DNA from: Methylophaga sp. UBA3192 | GTDB taxonomy: Bacteria > Pseudomonadota > Gammaproteobacteria > Nitrosococcales > Methylophagaceae | Reading direction: 5' to 3' | NCBI GenBank assembly: GCA_002363955.1 | Contig: DEXE01000008.1 | Span: 1-64,000, forward strand | DNA length: 64,000 nucleotides | Part shown: positions 8,519-17,589 of the stretch, piece after piece | How the letters are laid out: each line of letters opens with the position of its first letter | Numbering within the stretch: the first letter of the stretch is position 1 | Position numbers and translations under genes: made by a program | The notes under the pieces: model-generated | The model's database searches: none | Told to the model about the DNA's origin: nothing | The model's input: only the letters and a program-made list of their open reading frames with translations

Positions 8519-9418
8519 ATGATCGAGCGAGCGCATTTACGCATTATTCAGGCATTGGCTGAAAACGGCAGTTTAACGGCGGCAGCGAATGCATTATTTG
8601 TTACGCAATCGGCTTTATCTCATCAGATCCGCTACCTTGAGCAGAAATTGGAAATCAGTTTGTGGCAGCGCGATGGACGAAAATTAAGACTGACCCAGGC
8701 TGGTGAATTGATGTTGCAGGTTGCTCAGCAAGTTTTACCGGTTTTAGAGCAGACCGAGCAAACCTTGCAGGCATATGCTGAAGGACGTGCAGGAATACTG
8801 CGCATCGGCGTGGAATGTCATCCCTGTTATGAATGGCTGAAAAAAATTCTGGCTGATTTTCTGCGGGAAATGCCGCAGATGGATGTGGATATCGTGCATC
8901 AATTCCAGTTTTCCGGAATGGAAGGTCTGTTAAATCATCATATTGATTTGCTGGTGACACCGGATGCGGTTAATCAGGTTGGAGTACTTTATCAACCGAT
9001 GTTTGATTATGAGCTGGTTTTGCTGGTGGAAGAAAATCACCCATTAGCCCGGCAAAGTTATATTGAGGCATCAGCTCTACAGAATGAGTTATTGCTGACC
9101 TTTCCGGTAGCCCATGAACGCCTGGATGTCTTTACTCAGTTTTTAATGCCTGCGGGAATTCATCCACGAAGCAAAGCCATGCAATCCATGGATATCATGG
9201 TACAAATGGTGGCCTTGCAAAGAGGTATAACCGTTTTGCCTAACTGGTTGGCGATGGAGTTTTGTCAAACCCTGCCGGTAAGGGCTATACGTCTTGGCAA
9301 AAAAGGCCTGGCTAAAAAACTTTTTGCGGCTATCAGAGAATCGGATGAAGAGGTCAGCTATTTACAACGGTTTATCACTCTCGGCAAACAATCCAGGATA
9401 CCACCCCCTACGCTCTAA
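8519..9418 (+). CDS. metR: LysR-family methionine regulator MetR
   Basis: 299-residue LysR protein whose sequence runs parallel to MetR along its length. The helix-turn-helix reads SLTAAANALFVTQSALSHQIRYLE, and the effector domain includes IGVECHPCYEWL and YQPMFDYELVLLVEENHPLA. MetR senses homocysteine and activates metE and related genes. Its position head-to-head with metE supports the assignment. No strong Shine-Dalgarno precedes the ATG; the start is chosen from the family's conserved MIE-x-x-HL opening. Confidence 0.93.
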   Translation: MIERAHLRIIQALAENGSLTAAANALFVTQSALSHQIRYLEQKLEISLWQRDGRKLRLTQAGELMLQVAQQVLPVLEQTEQTLQAYAEGRAGILRIGVECHPCYEWLKKILADFLREMPQMDVDIVHQFQFSGMEGLLNHHIDLLVTPDAVNQVGVLYQPMFDYELVLLVEENHPLARQSYIEASALQNELLLTFPVAHERLDVFTQFLMPAGIHPRSKAMQSMDIMVQMVALQRGITVLPNWLAMEFCQTLPVRAIRLGKKGLAKKLFAAIRESDEEVSYLQRFITLGKQSRIPPPTL

Positions 9419-9421
9419 CGC

Positions 9422-10225
9422 TTAGGTACGATCGTCCAGAACACGGTACAAGATTTCGCGGATGGACTGCGGTTCAAAAGGCTTATCAAGAATCGCTGAA
9501 ACCCCTGCTTGTTCAACCTGACCCAGTCGGGTCTGATTTTGTTCACTGGTCACTACTAAGATCGGTACAAATGTATTGCCCATTTCGCTGCGAATGTGTT
9601 CCACCAGAGCCTGACCATCCATTTTTGGCATATTCAAATCGGTCACGACCAAATCAAAGCTTTGCTGTTTAAGAATTTCAATGGCTTCAATACCATTTTC
9701 AGCCTGATGAATCTGATTAATTCCCATGCTTTGAAAAACCCGACAAAGGTGATTTCGTGAGACCAGACTGTCATCAACCAGTAACACTTCCAGTTGATCG
9801 ACTTCATAATTCTGCAATTCGATTTCAGTTGGATCAATGTGCTGTAGTGTTGTACGTATAGCTCTTTGCAGGTTCGCGTGATCAAAAGGTTTTGGCAGGA
9901 TGGCGACCACTCCGGATTGTCGTAATGGTTCCAGGGCATCAATATTTGATTCGCTGGAGATCAGCATAAAATGCGTATTTTCCAGATTATCTATGCTGCG
10001 TATCGAGGAAAGTAGTTCGGTGGCAGTCATATCAGGCAGATACATTGCGCTGATAACGAGGTCAGGAGGATATTTTTGCATGGCTTCAATGGCTTGGGCC
10101 CCGTCATGAACACCGTCGATTTTAGTGACCCCCGCCTGTTGCAATTCGCGCATAATAATTTTCAGCTGAACGGAAGATGGTTCAACCAATAATATTGAGA
10201 GTTCTGATTCATTCAGTGAATACAT
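9422..10225 (-). CDS. Response regulator with two receiver domains, first one degenerate
   Basis: 267 residues made only of two tandem CheY-like receiver domains and no output domain. In the C-terminal receiver (about residues 145-265) the acidic pair in LLVDDS, the phosphoacceptor Asp196 in VVTDLNMPKMDG and Lys248 in DKPF are all present. In the N-terminal receiver (about 10-128) the acidic pocket is LVEPS and the residue aligned with the phosphoacceptor is Ala60 (ISAMYLPDM), so it cannot be phosphorylated in the usual way, although the PKPF lysine remains. It is the last gene of the gpmI-envC-ctpA-DJ-1 run, twelve bases after the DJ-1 gene. The partner kinase is not in the window. Confidence 0.88.
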   Translation of the reverse strand: MYSLNESELSILLVEPSSVQLKIIMRELQQAGVTKIDGVHDGAQAIEAMQKYPPDLVISAMYLPDMTATELLSSIRSIDNLENTHFMLISSESNIDALEPLRQSGVVAILPKPFDHANLQRAIRTTLQHIDPTEIELQNYEVDQLEVLLVDDSLVSRNHLCRVFQSMGINQIHQAENGIEAIEILKQQSFDLVVTDLNMPKMDGQALVEHIRSEMGNTFVPILVVTSEQNQTRLGQVEQAGVSAILDKPFEPQSIREILYRVLDDRT

Positions 10226-10237
10226 GCGACTTCCGTT

Positions 10238-10792
10238 TTAGCGAATGACAAGACCCGTTTCGACTTGCTGGCGGGTAGTTTTATTGATCAATTTTTCGAT
10301 AATCATCAAGGCAAAACTGATTGCCGTCCCCGGACCTCGTGAAGTAATGACGTTATTGTCACAAACGACAGCTTCATTACTGAGTTGGATTTCAGGCCAC
10401 TCAACAGCCTCAAGTGCGCCAGGGTAACAGCTGACCTTGAGTCCCTTCAGTAAGCCGGAATGCGCTAACACCATCGGTGCCGCACATATTGCTCCAATCC
10501 ATTTGTCGCCTTGATGCAAACGTTTAATCAGCGCATGAATGCGAGGATCGACATCAAGATTATTAGTGCCGGGTTGTCCTCCCGGCAAAATCAGCATATC
10601 AAAATCATCATTAATAACTTCATCCAGAGTGGTGTCCGCAACTAACCGGACACCACGACTGGCAGTGATTTGTTGATGCCTGGTTAAGCTGGCAGTAACA
10701 ACGTTTATTTCCGCCCTTCTGAGAATATCTATCACAGTCACGGCTTCGAGCTCTTCAAAGCCTTCTGCAAGCGGTATTAATACAGTTTTCAT
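10238..10792 (-). CDS. DJ-1/PfpI family protein (YajL/ThiJ-like)
   Basis: 184-residue single-domain DJ-1 superfamily protein. The nucleophile cysteine is in AICAAPMVLA (about residue 104), the conserved acidic residue of the nucleophile elbow is in EGFEE near the N terminus, and RGPGTAISFAL closes the site. YajL-type proteins protect against oxidative and carbonyl stress, as chaperones or glyoxal-adduct repair enzymes; the exact activity is debated for the family. It sits 15 bases after ctpA in the same transcription unit. Confidence 0.9.
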   Translation of the reverse strand: MKTVLIPLAEGFEELEAVTVIDILRRAEINVVTASLTRHQQITASRGVRLVADTTLDEVINDDFDMLILPGGQPGTNNLDVDPRIHALIKRLHQGDKWIGAICAAPMVLAHSGLLKGLKVSCYPGALEAVEWPEIQLSNEAVVCDNNVITSRGPGTAISFALMIIEKLINKTTRQQVETGLVIR

Positions 10793-10807
10793 GATGTGAA
10801 TAACGTT

Positions 10808-12121
10808 TTAACGTTTGCTCATGAGGCTCATGCCTTTCAACAGGTTTAATGCTTGAGACAGCGGATAATCACGCAGCGCTAAAGGTTGTTTTTCCTCTTC
10901 ATCTGCAGACGGTTTTTCGCCCAGCTCTTCCAGCATGCCATTTTCCAGATGACGACTCAGATCCGCCTCACGTAATGGTTGAAAGCCGTTATCTTCGGCT
11001 GCACTGATTTGCAGAGCATCAAGCTTGATATCCGGTTCAATACCATCCGCCTGTATGGAACGGCCGGATGGCGTGTAATAACGTGCAGTTGTCATTTTCA
11101 CTGCCGTATCATTGGTCAGTGGCATAACCGTTTGAACGGATCCTTTGCCAAAGGTTTTAGTGCCAAGAATAACCGCTCGCTGATGGTCCTGCAGGGCGCC
11201 AGCCACGATTTCGGAAGCAGAAGCCGAACCACCGTTGACCAGCACCACAATCGGCGCCCCATTCAGCATATCGCCCGGTTTGGCGTGGAATTTTTGATCT
11301 GAATCCTGAATGCGGCCTTCAGTGTAAACAATCATGCCTTTGTTAAGGAAAGCGTCAGAAACTTCAACCGCTGCATCTAATACGCCACCCGGATTATTAC
11401 GTAAATCCAAAACCAGGCCTTTTAATTTTCCACCATTGTCAGTTTTTAGTTGATTTATGGCCTCGCGCAGGCTTTCTCCCGTTGGAGATTGAAAGGTACT
11501 TATGCGGACATAGCCATAACCTGATTCTAAAGTTTCTGTACGGACGCTTTTCACTTTGATGATGGCGCGAGTCAATTCAAGCTTAAGCGGTTTATCAGCA
11601 CCTTCACGGATAATTGTCAGCATAATTTTACTACCCGGTTCGCCGCGCATAATTTCAACTGCTTCAGCCAGGCTTAATCCTTTGACCGGAGTATCATCCA
11701 GACGAATAATTAAATCACCTGATTTGACACCAGCTTCTGCAGCTGGGGTTTCATCAATAGGCGCTACTACTTTAACGAAGCCATCTTCCATTGAGACTTC
11801 AATACCCAGGCCGCCAAATTCACCGGAGGTTCCTTCACGTAAATCTTTGAATTCACCTAAGTCCAAATAGGCTGAGTGGGGGTCGAGCCCGGATAACATG
11901 CCGCGAATGGCATTTTCCAGCAAAGTTTTGTCTTCCACCGGCTCAACATAACTGCTTTTTATACGGCCGAAAATTTCAGAGAAAGCCCTTAAATCATCAA
12001 TCGGCAAGTCAGGTTTGGCGACAGGGTTTTTATCGGCTAACACCATTTGGCCAAAAATCAATGTGATGCCGATAATGACACCCGCTGTTACCAGCGCAAA
12101 ATCTCGTTTCAAAAAGCGCAT
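10808..12121 (-). CDS. ctpA: C-terminal processing protease, S41 family
   Basis: 437-residue periplasmic protease anchored or exported by an N-terminal hydrophobic segment (about residues 9-29). A PDZ domain follows at about 90-170 (GGLGIEVSMEDGFVKVVAPIDETPA). The S41 catalytic domain has the serine in GGSASASEI and the lysine in GTKTFGKGSVQ. It is expected to trim or degrade periplasmic proteins by their C termini, including cell-wall hydrolases. It follows envC by 24 bases, a common arrangement linking cell-wall hydrolase activation to proteolytic control. Confidence 0.93.
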   Translation of the reverse strand: MRFLKRDFALVTAGVIIGITLIFGQMVLADKNPVAKPDLPIDDLRAFSEIFGRIKSSYVEPVEDKTLLENAIRGMLSGLDPHSAYLDLGEFKDLREGTSGEFGGLGIEVSMEDGFVKVVAPIDETPAAEAGVKSGDLIIRLDDTPVKGLSLAEAVEIMRGEPGSKIMLTIIREGADKPLKLELTRAIIKVKSVRTETLESGYGYVRISTFQSPTGESLREAINQLKTDNGGKLKGLVLDLRNNPGGVLDAAVEVSDAFLNKGMIVYTEGRIQDSDQKFHAKPGDMLNGAPIVVLVNGGSASASEIVAGALQDHQRAVILGTKTFGKGSVQTVMPLTNDTAVKMTTARYYTPSGRSIQADGIEPDIKLDALQISAAEDNGFQPLREADLSRHLENGMLEELGEKPSADEEEKQPLALRDYPLSQALNLLKGMSLMSKR

Positions 12122-12145
12122 ATGAACTTTATTCCTTATTTCTAA

Positions 12146-13288
12146 TTAACCCTGCTTGCGCAGCCATTGTATCGGATTGGTTGGACTGCCTTTATGACGT
12201 ACTTCAAAATATAATCCAGCGGTTTGTCTGACACCTTGGTCGCCACTCTGTGCAATTACCTGACCGGCTTTCACAACATCACCCGTGTTTTTAAGGAGAC
12301 TGTCATTGTTGCCATAAAGTGTCATGAATTGTTCGCCATGGTCGATAATGATTAACAAGCCAAAGCCTTTCATCCAGTCGGCAAACACGACTCTTCCATC
12401 CGCGCTGGCCTTTACTGATGAACCTTTCTCAGAAGCTATCAGTATGCCCTTCCAACTGAGTTTATCAAGATTACGTTGACTACCATAGCTCGCCAGAATT
12501 TTCCCCGTCAAAGGCCACTGTAACTTTCCACTCAGACTCGAGAAACGTTCACTTGGTTTCACTGGCGCTGCAGGTGGAGGCCTTTTGGCCGCCTTTTTGG
12601 CAAGAGTGTCTAATAAAGACTGTAAATTTTTTTCTTCTTCTTTTAATGCTGAGAGTTGAGCATCTTGCCCGGAGATTTTCTTATTCAGTGCCGCAAGCGT
12701 TCTTTCCCGTTCAGCGGTTTGTTGTTTTAAAGCTTCCTGTTGCGACAGTTGTTGCTGTTCAAGTTCGCCAAGATTTTTTTTAACAGCATAAATGGCTTTT
12801 TCCTGTTCAGTTAAATTCTGTAATGTGGCTTGCAGGGCGTCAATCTGCTCCTGACGAGCGGTATGAAAATAACGGTAATACGTATTACTGCGACTGACAT
12901 GTTCTGGTGATTGTTCTGACAATAATATCTTCAGGTAGCTTGGTTGAGCATTCATAAAGGCTGAGCGAATCTGTTCATTCAGCGCTGCCAGTTGTTTTTC
13001 CTGTTGCTGCTGGTTAAGTCCCTGCTGTTGCTGCAGATTGAGTAATTCGTCATCTTTGACAGCGATTGACTGTTTTATCTGGTTTAACTCACGGTTGATT
13101 TCTGAAACCTTAAGACTTTGTTTCTTTAATTGCTGTTGCAGTTCCGCCTGGGTTTTTTTATTGAGATTAAGGGTCTTATCCAATTCAGATATTTCGCCGC
13201 GTACTGCTTCCAGCTTTTTTGCTGATGAAGGTTCAGCGGCAATGGATAAAGGCATCACAAGCCATAAGAATAAAAGTAAACAGCGCAT
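12146..13288 (-). CDS. envC: Murein hydrolase activator EnvC
   Basis: 380-residue periplasmic protein with a signal peptide (about residues 1-17) and long Gln-rich coiled coils up to about residue 240. The C-terminal LytM/M23 domain includes GSSVKASADGRVVFADWMKGFG and IDHGEQFMTLYGNN. In the EnvC type the LytM domain is catalytically inactive and activates amidases at the septum. The metal-binding H-x-x-x-D motif is absent here (EKGSSVKAS), which fits EnvC rather than an active endopeptidase. It lies between gpmI and ctpA, the standard gammaproteobacterial order. Confidence 0.92.
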   Translation of the reverse strand: MRCLLLFLWLVMPLSIAAEPSSAKKLEAVRGEISELDKTLNLNKKTQAELQQQLKKQSLKVSEINRELNQIKQSIAVKDDELLNLQQQQGLNQQQQEKQLAALNEQIRSAFMNAQPSYLKILLSEQSPEHVSRSNTYYRYFHTARQEQIDALQATLQNLTEQEKAIYAVKKNLGELEQQQLSQQEALKQQTAERERTLAALNKKISGQDAQLSALKEEEKNLQSLLDTLAKKAAKRPPPAAPVKPSERFSSLSGKLQWPLTGKILASYGSQRNLDKLSWKGILIASEKGSSVKASADGRVVFADWMKGFGLLIIIDHGEQFMTLYGNNDSLLKNTGDVVKAGQVIAQSGDQGVRQTAGLYFEVRHKGSPTNPIQWLRKQG

Positions 13289-13302
13289 AAAAGGGTACGT
13301 GT

Positions 13303-14835
13303 TCAGGGTAATTTTACCAACAGGTGATTGTTCATTTCGGGCGGGATGGGCTGGCCTATCAGGTGCAGCATGGTGGGGGCAATATCAGACAAGCCACCCT
13401 GCTCTGCACATGTTGCTGGCCGTCCAGCATAAATGAAAGGGACAAGATTGCTGGTATGGGCGGTATGCGCCTGTCCCTTTTCGTCATCAAGCATCTTTTC
13501 AGCATTGCCATGATCTGCCGTGACCAGCATTTCGCCTCCGCTTTCCTTCAGTGCAGACCAGATTTTACCCAGACAATTATCCAATGCCTCAATAGCTTTG
13601 ACTGTGGCATTAAAATTACCGGTATGTCCGACCATATCCGCATTGGCGAAGTTACAGATGATCACATCATATTGATTACTATGAATGGCTTTGACTAATC
13701 TTTCAGCCACCTCTGGTGCATTCATTTCAGGTTGCAGATCGTATGTATCAACTTTAGGGGAAGGCACCAGAATCCGATCCTCTCCTTCATAGGGGGCGTC
13801 ACGCCCACCATTAAAAAAGAAAGTGACATGGGCGTATTTTTCAGTTTCGGCAATGCGTAACTGTCTTAAGCCAACGGCTGAAATACATTCACCCAGCAGG
13901 TTATTAAGCTTTTCAGGTGGAAAGGCTACCGGAACATTAAAATCTTTTTTATATTCAGTTAACGTGACAAATTGTGACAGCCTGGGTGAGCGTTGTTTAG
14001 GGAATTCATTAAACTCAGGTTCAATAAATGTCTGAGTCAACTCTCGAGCCCTATCAGCACGAAAGTTCATAAAAACAATGGCATCACCATCTTCGATGGG
14101 GGCTTTCTCACCGATTAAGGTTGCTTTGACAAACTCATCCGACTCCCCCCGAGCATAAGCCTGTTCCAAAGCGTTAATAGCATTGTCAGCCTGATAGTTT
14201 GCTTGGGCATTGGTGATTAAATCATAGGCTTGCTGAACTCTGTCCCAGCGTTTATCACGATCCATCGCATAATACCGCCCGATAATACTGGCAAAACGGC
14301 CCTTACCGGACGCATTGAAACTGGCGTGCATATTTTCAATGAATTTCTGTGCAGATTTAGGTGAGGTATCTCGACCATCCAGAAAGGCATGCAGATAGAT
14401 TTTATTGGCACCACGCTCAGCCGCAAGCTTTACCATCGCCTGAATATGGCTTTCGTGGCTGTGCACTCCGCCATCAGACAGTAAACCAAGGATGTGCAGT
14501 GCCTTGTCGTTACGGAAAACATCATCCACAACATCAGTCAATGTTTGGTTCGTAAAAAATGATCCGGTGCGGATGGCGCGACTGATACGGGTGAATTCCT
14601 GATAAACAACTCGGCCGGCCCCAATGTTGAGATGGCCTACTTCAGAGTTCCCCATTTGTTCGCCTGGCAGGCCGACGCCTGCACCGGAGGCGTTGATCAG
14701 GGTGTGCGGGTAATCATTCCAAAGATGATCCCAGACAGGGGTGTTGGCTGCCATGATGGCATTATGCTTTGCTTCCTCACTATAACCCCAGCCATCCAGA
14801 ATTATCAGCGCAAGTGGGCGGTGCATGTGGCTCAT
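13303..14835 (-). CDS. gpmI: 2,3-bisphosphoglycerate-independent phosphoglycerate mutase
   Basis: Interconverts 3- and 2-phosphoglycerate using two metal ions and a serine nucleophile. The 510-residue length is normal. ILDGWGY near the N terminus gives a metal-ligand aspartate, GNSEVGHLNIGAGR carries the catalytic serine, and VTADHGNAE near the C terminus carries further metal ligands. AGGA eight bases before the ATG supports the start. It is the first gene of a five-gene minus-strand operon with envC, ctpA, the DJ-1 gene and the response regulator. Confidence 0.96.
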   Translation of the reverse strand: MSHMHRPLALIILDGWGYSEEAKHNAIMAANTPVWDHLWNDYPHTLINASGAGVGLPGEQMGNSEVGHLNIGAGRVVYQEFTRISRAIRTGSFFTNQTLTDVVDDVFRNDKALHILGLLSDGGVHSHESHIQAMVKLAAERGANKIYLHAFLDGRDTSPKSAQKFIENMHASFNASGKGRFASIIGRYYAMDRDKRWDRVQQAYDLITNAQANYQADNAINALEQAYARGESDEFVKATLIGEKAPIEDGDAIVFMNFRADRARELTQTFIEPEFNEFPKQRSPRLSQFVTLTEYKKDFNVPVAFPPEKLNNLLGECISAVGLRQLRIAETEKYAHVTFFFNGGRDAPYEGEDRILVPSPKVDTYDLQPEMNAPEVAERLVKAIHSNQYDVIICNFANADMVGHTGNFNATVKAIEALDNCLGKIWSALKESGGEMLVTADHGNAEKMLDDEKGQAHTAHTSNLVPFIYAGRPATCAEQGGLSDIAPTMLHLIGQPIPPEMNNHLLVKLP

Positions 14836-14993
14836 GGATTTATCCTTATATCACGGGTTGAGAAGGCTTGCGGTTGTCAAAAACAGTGAACACTGCAAAT
14901 CAACAACAATGCTGTGTATTATATGGGCTTTTGTAATCAATTACAGTTGCAATCGCATTGACTGACATCATTTCACATACTGGAAACTCGCAA

Positions 14994-15284
14994 ATGCATG
15001 CTTTAGATGAAGATATTGAACGCGCCGCATTTGCGCTGAAAGCAATGTCAAATCCATTGCGTTTGAAAATTCTTTGTACCTTAGGTGATAAAGAGCTGTC
15101 AGTGCAGGATATCGTCGATCATGTCGGCACCACACAGAGTAACGTGTCTCAGCATCTTGCCAAATTAAAAGAAAAAAATATTTTAGCGGCCAGACGAGAT
15201 GCAAATCGGATATTTTACCGCGTTAAAGATGATCGTCTGTTGCGACTCATCAGTATGATGTGTGAACTATTTGGCACGAAATAA
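14994..15284 (+). CDS. ArsR/SmtB-family winged-helix regulator
   Basis: About 96 residues with the ArsR fold: ALKAMSNPLRLKILCTLGDKE, then the recognition helix TTQSNVSQHLAKLKEKNIL, then the wing RRDANRIFYRV. A TTG start twelve codons upstream is also open; the ATG is preferred because GGA lies about nine bases ahead. No CxC metal-binding motif is present in the recognition helix region; Cys in LKILC and MMC could be sensors. It precedes the rhodanese gene by 34 bases, so it may sense sulfur or redox state; that is inference. Confidence 0.85.
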   Translation: MHALDEDIERAAFALKAMSNPLRLKILCTLGDKELSVQDIVDHVGTTQSNVSQHLAKLKEKNILAARRDANRIFYRVKDDRLLRLISMMCELFGTK

Positions 15285-15318
15285 ATATCATCAATATTCT
15301 TAATTTTAGGGTTGTTTA

Positions 15319-15738
15319 ATGGAAAATCTGGGCGAATTTATTGTTAATCATTGGATACTGTCCAGCTTGTTTGTCGTACTGCTATGGTTGGTGTTTTCCG
15401 ATTCCTTAACACGCAAACTAAGTGGTTTTAATACAGTTGATGTAACGACGGCTGTCAATCTGGTGAATCAGCAGAAAGGCTGTTTTGTGGATGTGCGTGA
15501 TAAAGCCGCATTCGAAAGCTCACATATCGTTGATTCAGTGAACGTGCCGCTGGCAGATATCGATGCGAACCTGAAGCCATTAAAAAAGAAAGAGCAACCA
15601 ATCGTCTTGGTTTGCGACAGCGGCCAACGCGCTAAATCTGCGGCAAAGCAGTTTAAGGCTCGTGGTTACACCAATATTCATGTGCTGTCTGGCGGCTTAC
15701 ACGCTTGGCGAGATGCCAAATTGCCGCTGTTCAGTTAA
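15319..15738 (+). CDS. Membrane-anchored rhodanese-like protein (YibN type)
   Basis: 139 residues: an N-terminal membrane helix (about residues 10-28, ILSSLFVVLLWLVF) and one rhodanese domain. The catalytic cysteine is in VCDSGQRAKSA, and GGLHAWRDAKLP closes the domain. It probably moves sulfane sulfur near the inner membrane. In E. coli the equivalent yibN also precedes grxC-secB-gpsA, so this is conserved gene order. Confidence 0.9.
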   Translation: MENLGEFIVNHWILSSLFVVLLWLVFSDSLTRKLSGFNTVDVTTAVNLVNQQKGCFVDVRDKAAFESSHIVDSVNVPLADIDANLKPLKKKEQPIVLVCDSGQRAKSAAKQFKARGYTNIHVLSGGLHAWRDAKLPLFS

Positions 15739-15757
15739 AAGCTTGGAACGCACTGTT

Positions 15758-16015
15758 ATGAATAAAGTCATCATTTACTCATCCGCACATTGCCCTTATT
15801 GCGTTATGGCAAAGCAATTATTGGATCGTAAAGGCATTAGCTACGATGAAATCCGAGTGGATCAGCATCCTGAAAAACGTGAAGAAATGATGCAGAAAAG
15901 TCAGCGTCGTACCGTGCCGCAAATATTTATTAATGGTAAAGCAGTCGGTGGTTACACCGATTTGGTTGATATTGATCGTTCTGGTCAGCTCGATGCTTTA
16001 CTGACAAAAAATTAA
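15758..16015 (+). CDS. grxC: Glutaredoxin 3
   Basis: 85-residue dithiol glutaredoxin with the CPYC active site (SSAHCPYCVMAK), the TVPQIFI cis-proline region and the GGYTDL glutathione-binding motif. It reduces protein disulfides and glutathione mixed disulfides. A longer open frame starts inside the rhodanese gene, but the ATG at 15758 gives the exact family length and N terminus. It is part of the rhodanese-grxC-secB-gpsA operon. Confidence 0.95.
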   Translation: MNKVIIYSSAHCPYCVMAKQLLDRKGISYDEIRVDQHPEKREEMMQKSQRRTVPQIFINGKAVGGYTDLVDIDRSGQLDALLTKN

Positions 16016-16036
16016 ATTTTAACGAGAGGGAAAATC

Positions 16037-16519
16037 ATGGCTGAAGAAAATGCAGCAGCAACAGAAGAGCAACAACCTAAATTCATCATTCAAAAAATCT
16101 ATACCAAAGATATTTCATTTGAAACGCCTAATTCGCCGGCAATCTTTCGTGAAGAATGGAAGCCGAAACTGGATCTGCAGTTAGGTAATGAATATACCCG
16201 TCTCGATGAAGATACTCATGAAATCATTCTGATTGTTACCGTAACAGCCAAAGTGAATGATCAAGTTGCCTTTATTGCTGAGGTGAAGCAGGCTGGAATT
16301 TTCACTTTAACGGGTTACAGCAAAGAAGAAATGGGGCCTTTAGTTGGCAGTTATTGCCCGAATACGATTTTTCCTTTTGCCCGTGAAGTCGTTTCAGATG
16401 TCGTTATCAAAGGCGGTTTCCCGCAGTTGGTATTGGCACCAGTGAATTTTGATGCAGTTTACAGACATCAAATTGACCAGGCACGCCAGCAAACTGAAGC
16501 AGCACAGAATACGCATTAG
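16037..16519 (+). CDS. secB: Protein-export chaperone SecB
   Basis: 160-residue homotetrameric chaperone that keeps preproteins unfolded for SecA. Recognisable family segments are FIIQKIYTKDISFETPNSP near the N terminus, the acidic EVKQAGIF strand and LVGSYCPNTIFPFARE. GAGAGG-like Shine-Dalgarno (ACGAGAGGG) precedes the ATG. The neighbours grxC and gpsA are standard. Confidence 0.96.
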   Translation: MAEENAAATEEQQPKFIIQKIYTKDISFETPNSPAIFREEWKPKLDLQLGNEYTRLDEDTHEIILIVTVTAKVNDQVAFIAEVKQAGIFTLTGYSKEEMGPLVGSYCPNTIFPFAREVVSDVVIKGGFPQLVLAPVNFDAVYRHQIDQARQQTEAAQNTH

Positions 16520-16536
16520 AACCTGAATTCACGGCA

Positions 16537-17559
16537 ATGACCTCATTTGCTTTAATGCCAACTTTAGTGATTGGTGCCGGTGCCTGGGGAACAGCGCTGG
16601 CGATTGCTATGGCCAGAAATGGCCATGAAATCTGGTTATGGGGCCGTGATAAAGAACAGCTTGCGCGAATAGCGGCAGAACGGATGAACAGCCGTTATCT
16701 GCCGGAAATTATTCTGCCGGACACATTAAAAATTGAAATGGATCTGGAAAAGGCGCTCACCCACTGCAAACATGTAATGGTGTCAGTGCCTAGCGCGGCT
16801 TTTAGTGAGACATTGCTGAGAATCAAACCTGTTTTGCCACAAGGTATTCCTGTTAGCTGGTCAACTAAAGGTTTAACGCCGCATACCGGTCAGTTTCTGC
16901 ACGATACGGCGATTGAAATACTTGGTGCAAAACACTCACTGGCAGTCGTATCGGGCCCATCATTTGCAGCAGAAGTTGCAGCCGGATTGCCCACCGCTTT
17001 AACCGTAGCTTCCCGGAATACCGAATTTGCGAATGCATTAGCCAATGCCCTTCACAGCAGCACTTTACGAGCTTATACCACCAATGATGTGTTAGGTGTG
17101 CAAGTTGGTGGCACCGTTAAAAATGTGCTGGCAATCGCCGCAGGGATCTGTGATGGCCTGGGGTATGGTGCCAATGCGAGGGCAGCTTTATTAACACGAG
17201 GCATGGCTGAAATCATGCGCTTAGCCAGTACGTTGGGCGCTGAACCGGAAACCATGTTTGGCTTGTCTGGCATGGGAGATTTGATCCTCACTTGTACAGA
17301 CAATCAGAGCCGTAACCGCCAGCTAGGCTTAGCCATAGGTTCCGGACTGACAGTTGATGAGGCGGTGTTAAAAGTGGGTAAAACAGTTGAAGGCATGCAT
17401 GCTGCCAGAGAAGTTTTATTACGCGCGCAGCAAGCCGGAATTGAAATGCCGATTGTTGAGCAGGTATGCAAAATCCTGTTTGAAGGGTACGATCCGCGCA
17501 AATCTGTTCAGGCGTTATTATGTCGTGAACAAAAAGCAGAGTCTCCGGTAGTCGGATAA
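16537..17559 (+). CDS. gpsA: NAD(P)+ glycerol-3-phosphate dehydrogenase
   Basis: 340 residues; reduces dihydroxyacetone phosphate to sn-glycerol-3-phosphate for phospholipid synthesis. The Rossmann motif VIGAGAWGTALA is near the N terminus, VVSGPSFAAEVA is in the middle and the catalytic lysine is in GGTVKNVLAIAAG. The product feeds PlsY, encoded at 21326. It is the last recognisable enzyme of the secB operon, with a lipoprotein gene 30 bases downstream. Confidence 0.96.
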   Translation: MTSFALMPTLVIGAGAWGTALAIAMARNGHEIWLWGRDKEQLARIAAERMNSRYLPEIILPDTLKIEMDLEKALTHCKHVMVSVPSAAFSETLLRIKPVLPQGIPVSWSTKGLTPHTGQFLHDTAIEILGAKHSLAVVSGPSFAAEVAAGLPTALTVASRNTEFANALANALHSSTLRAYTTNDVLGVQVGGTVKNVLAIAAGICDGLGYGANARAALLTRGMAEIMRLASTLGAEPETMFGLSGMGDLILTCTDNQSRNRQLGLAIGSGLTVDEAVLKVGKTVEGMHAAREVLLRAQQAGIEMPIVEQVCKILFEGYDPRKSVQALLCREQKAESPVVG

Positions 17560-17589
17560 ACGTGATACGAATTAATTGAGGAAATTTAT

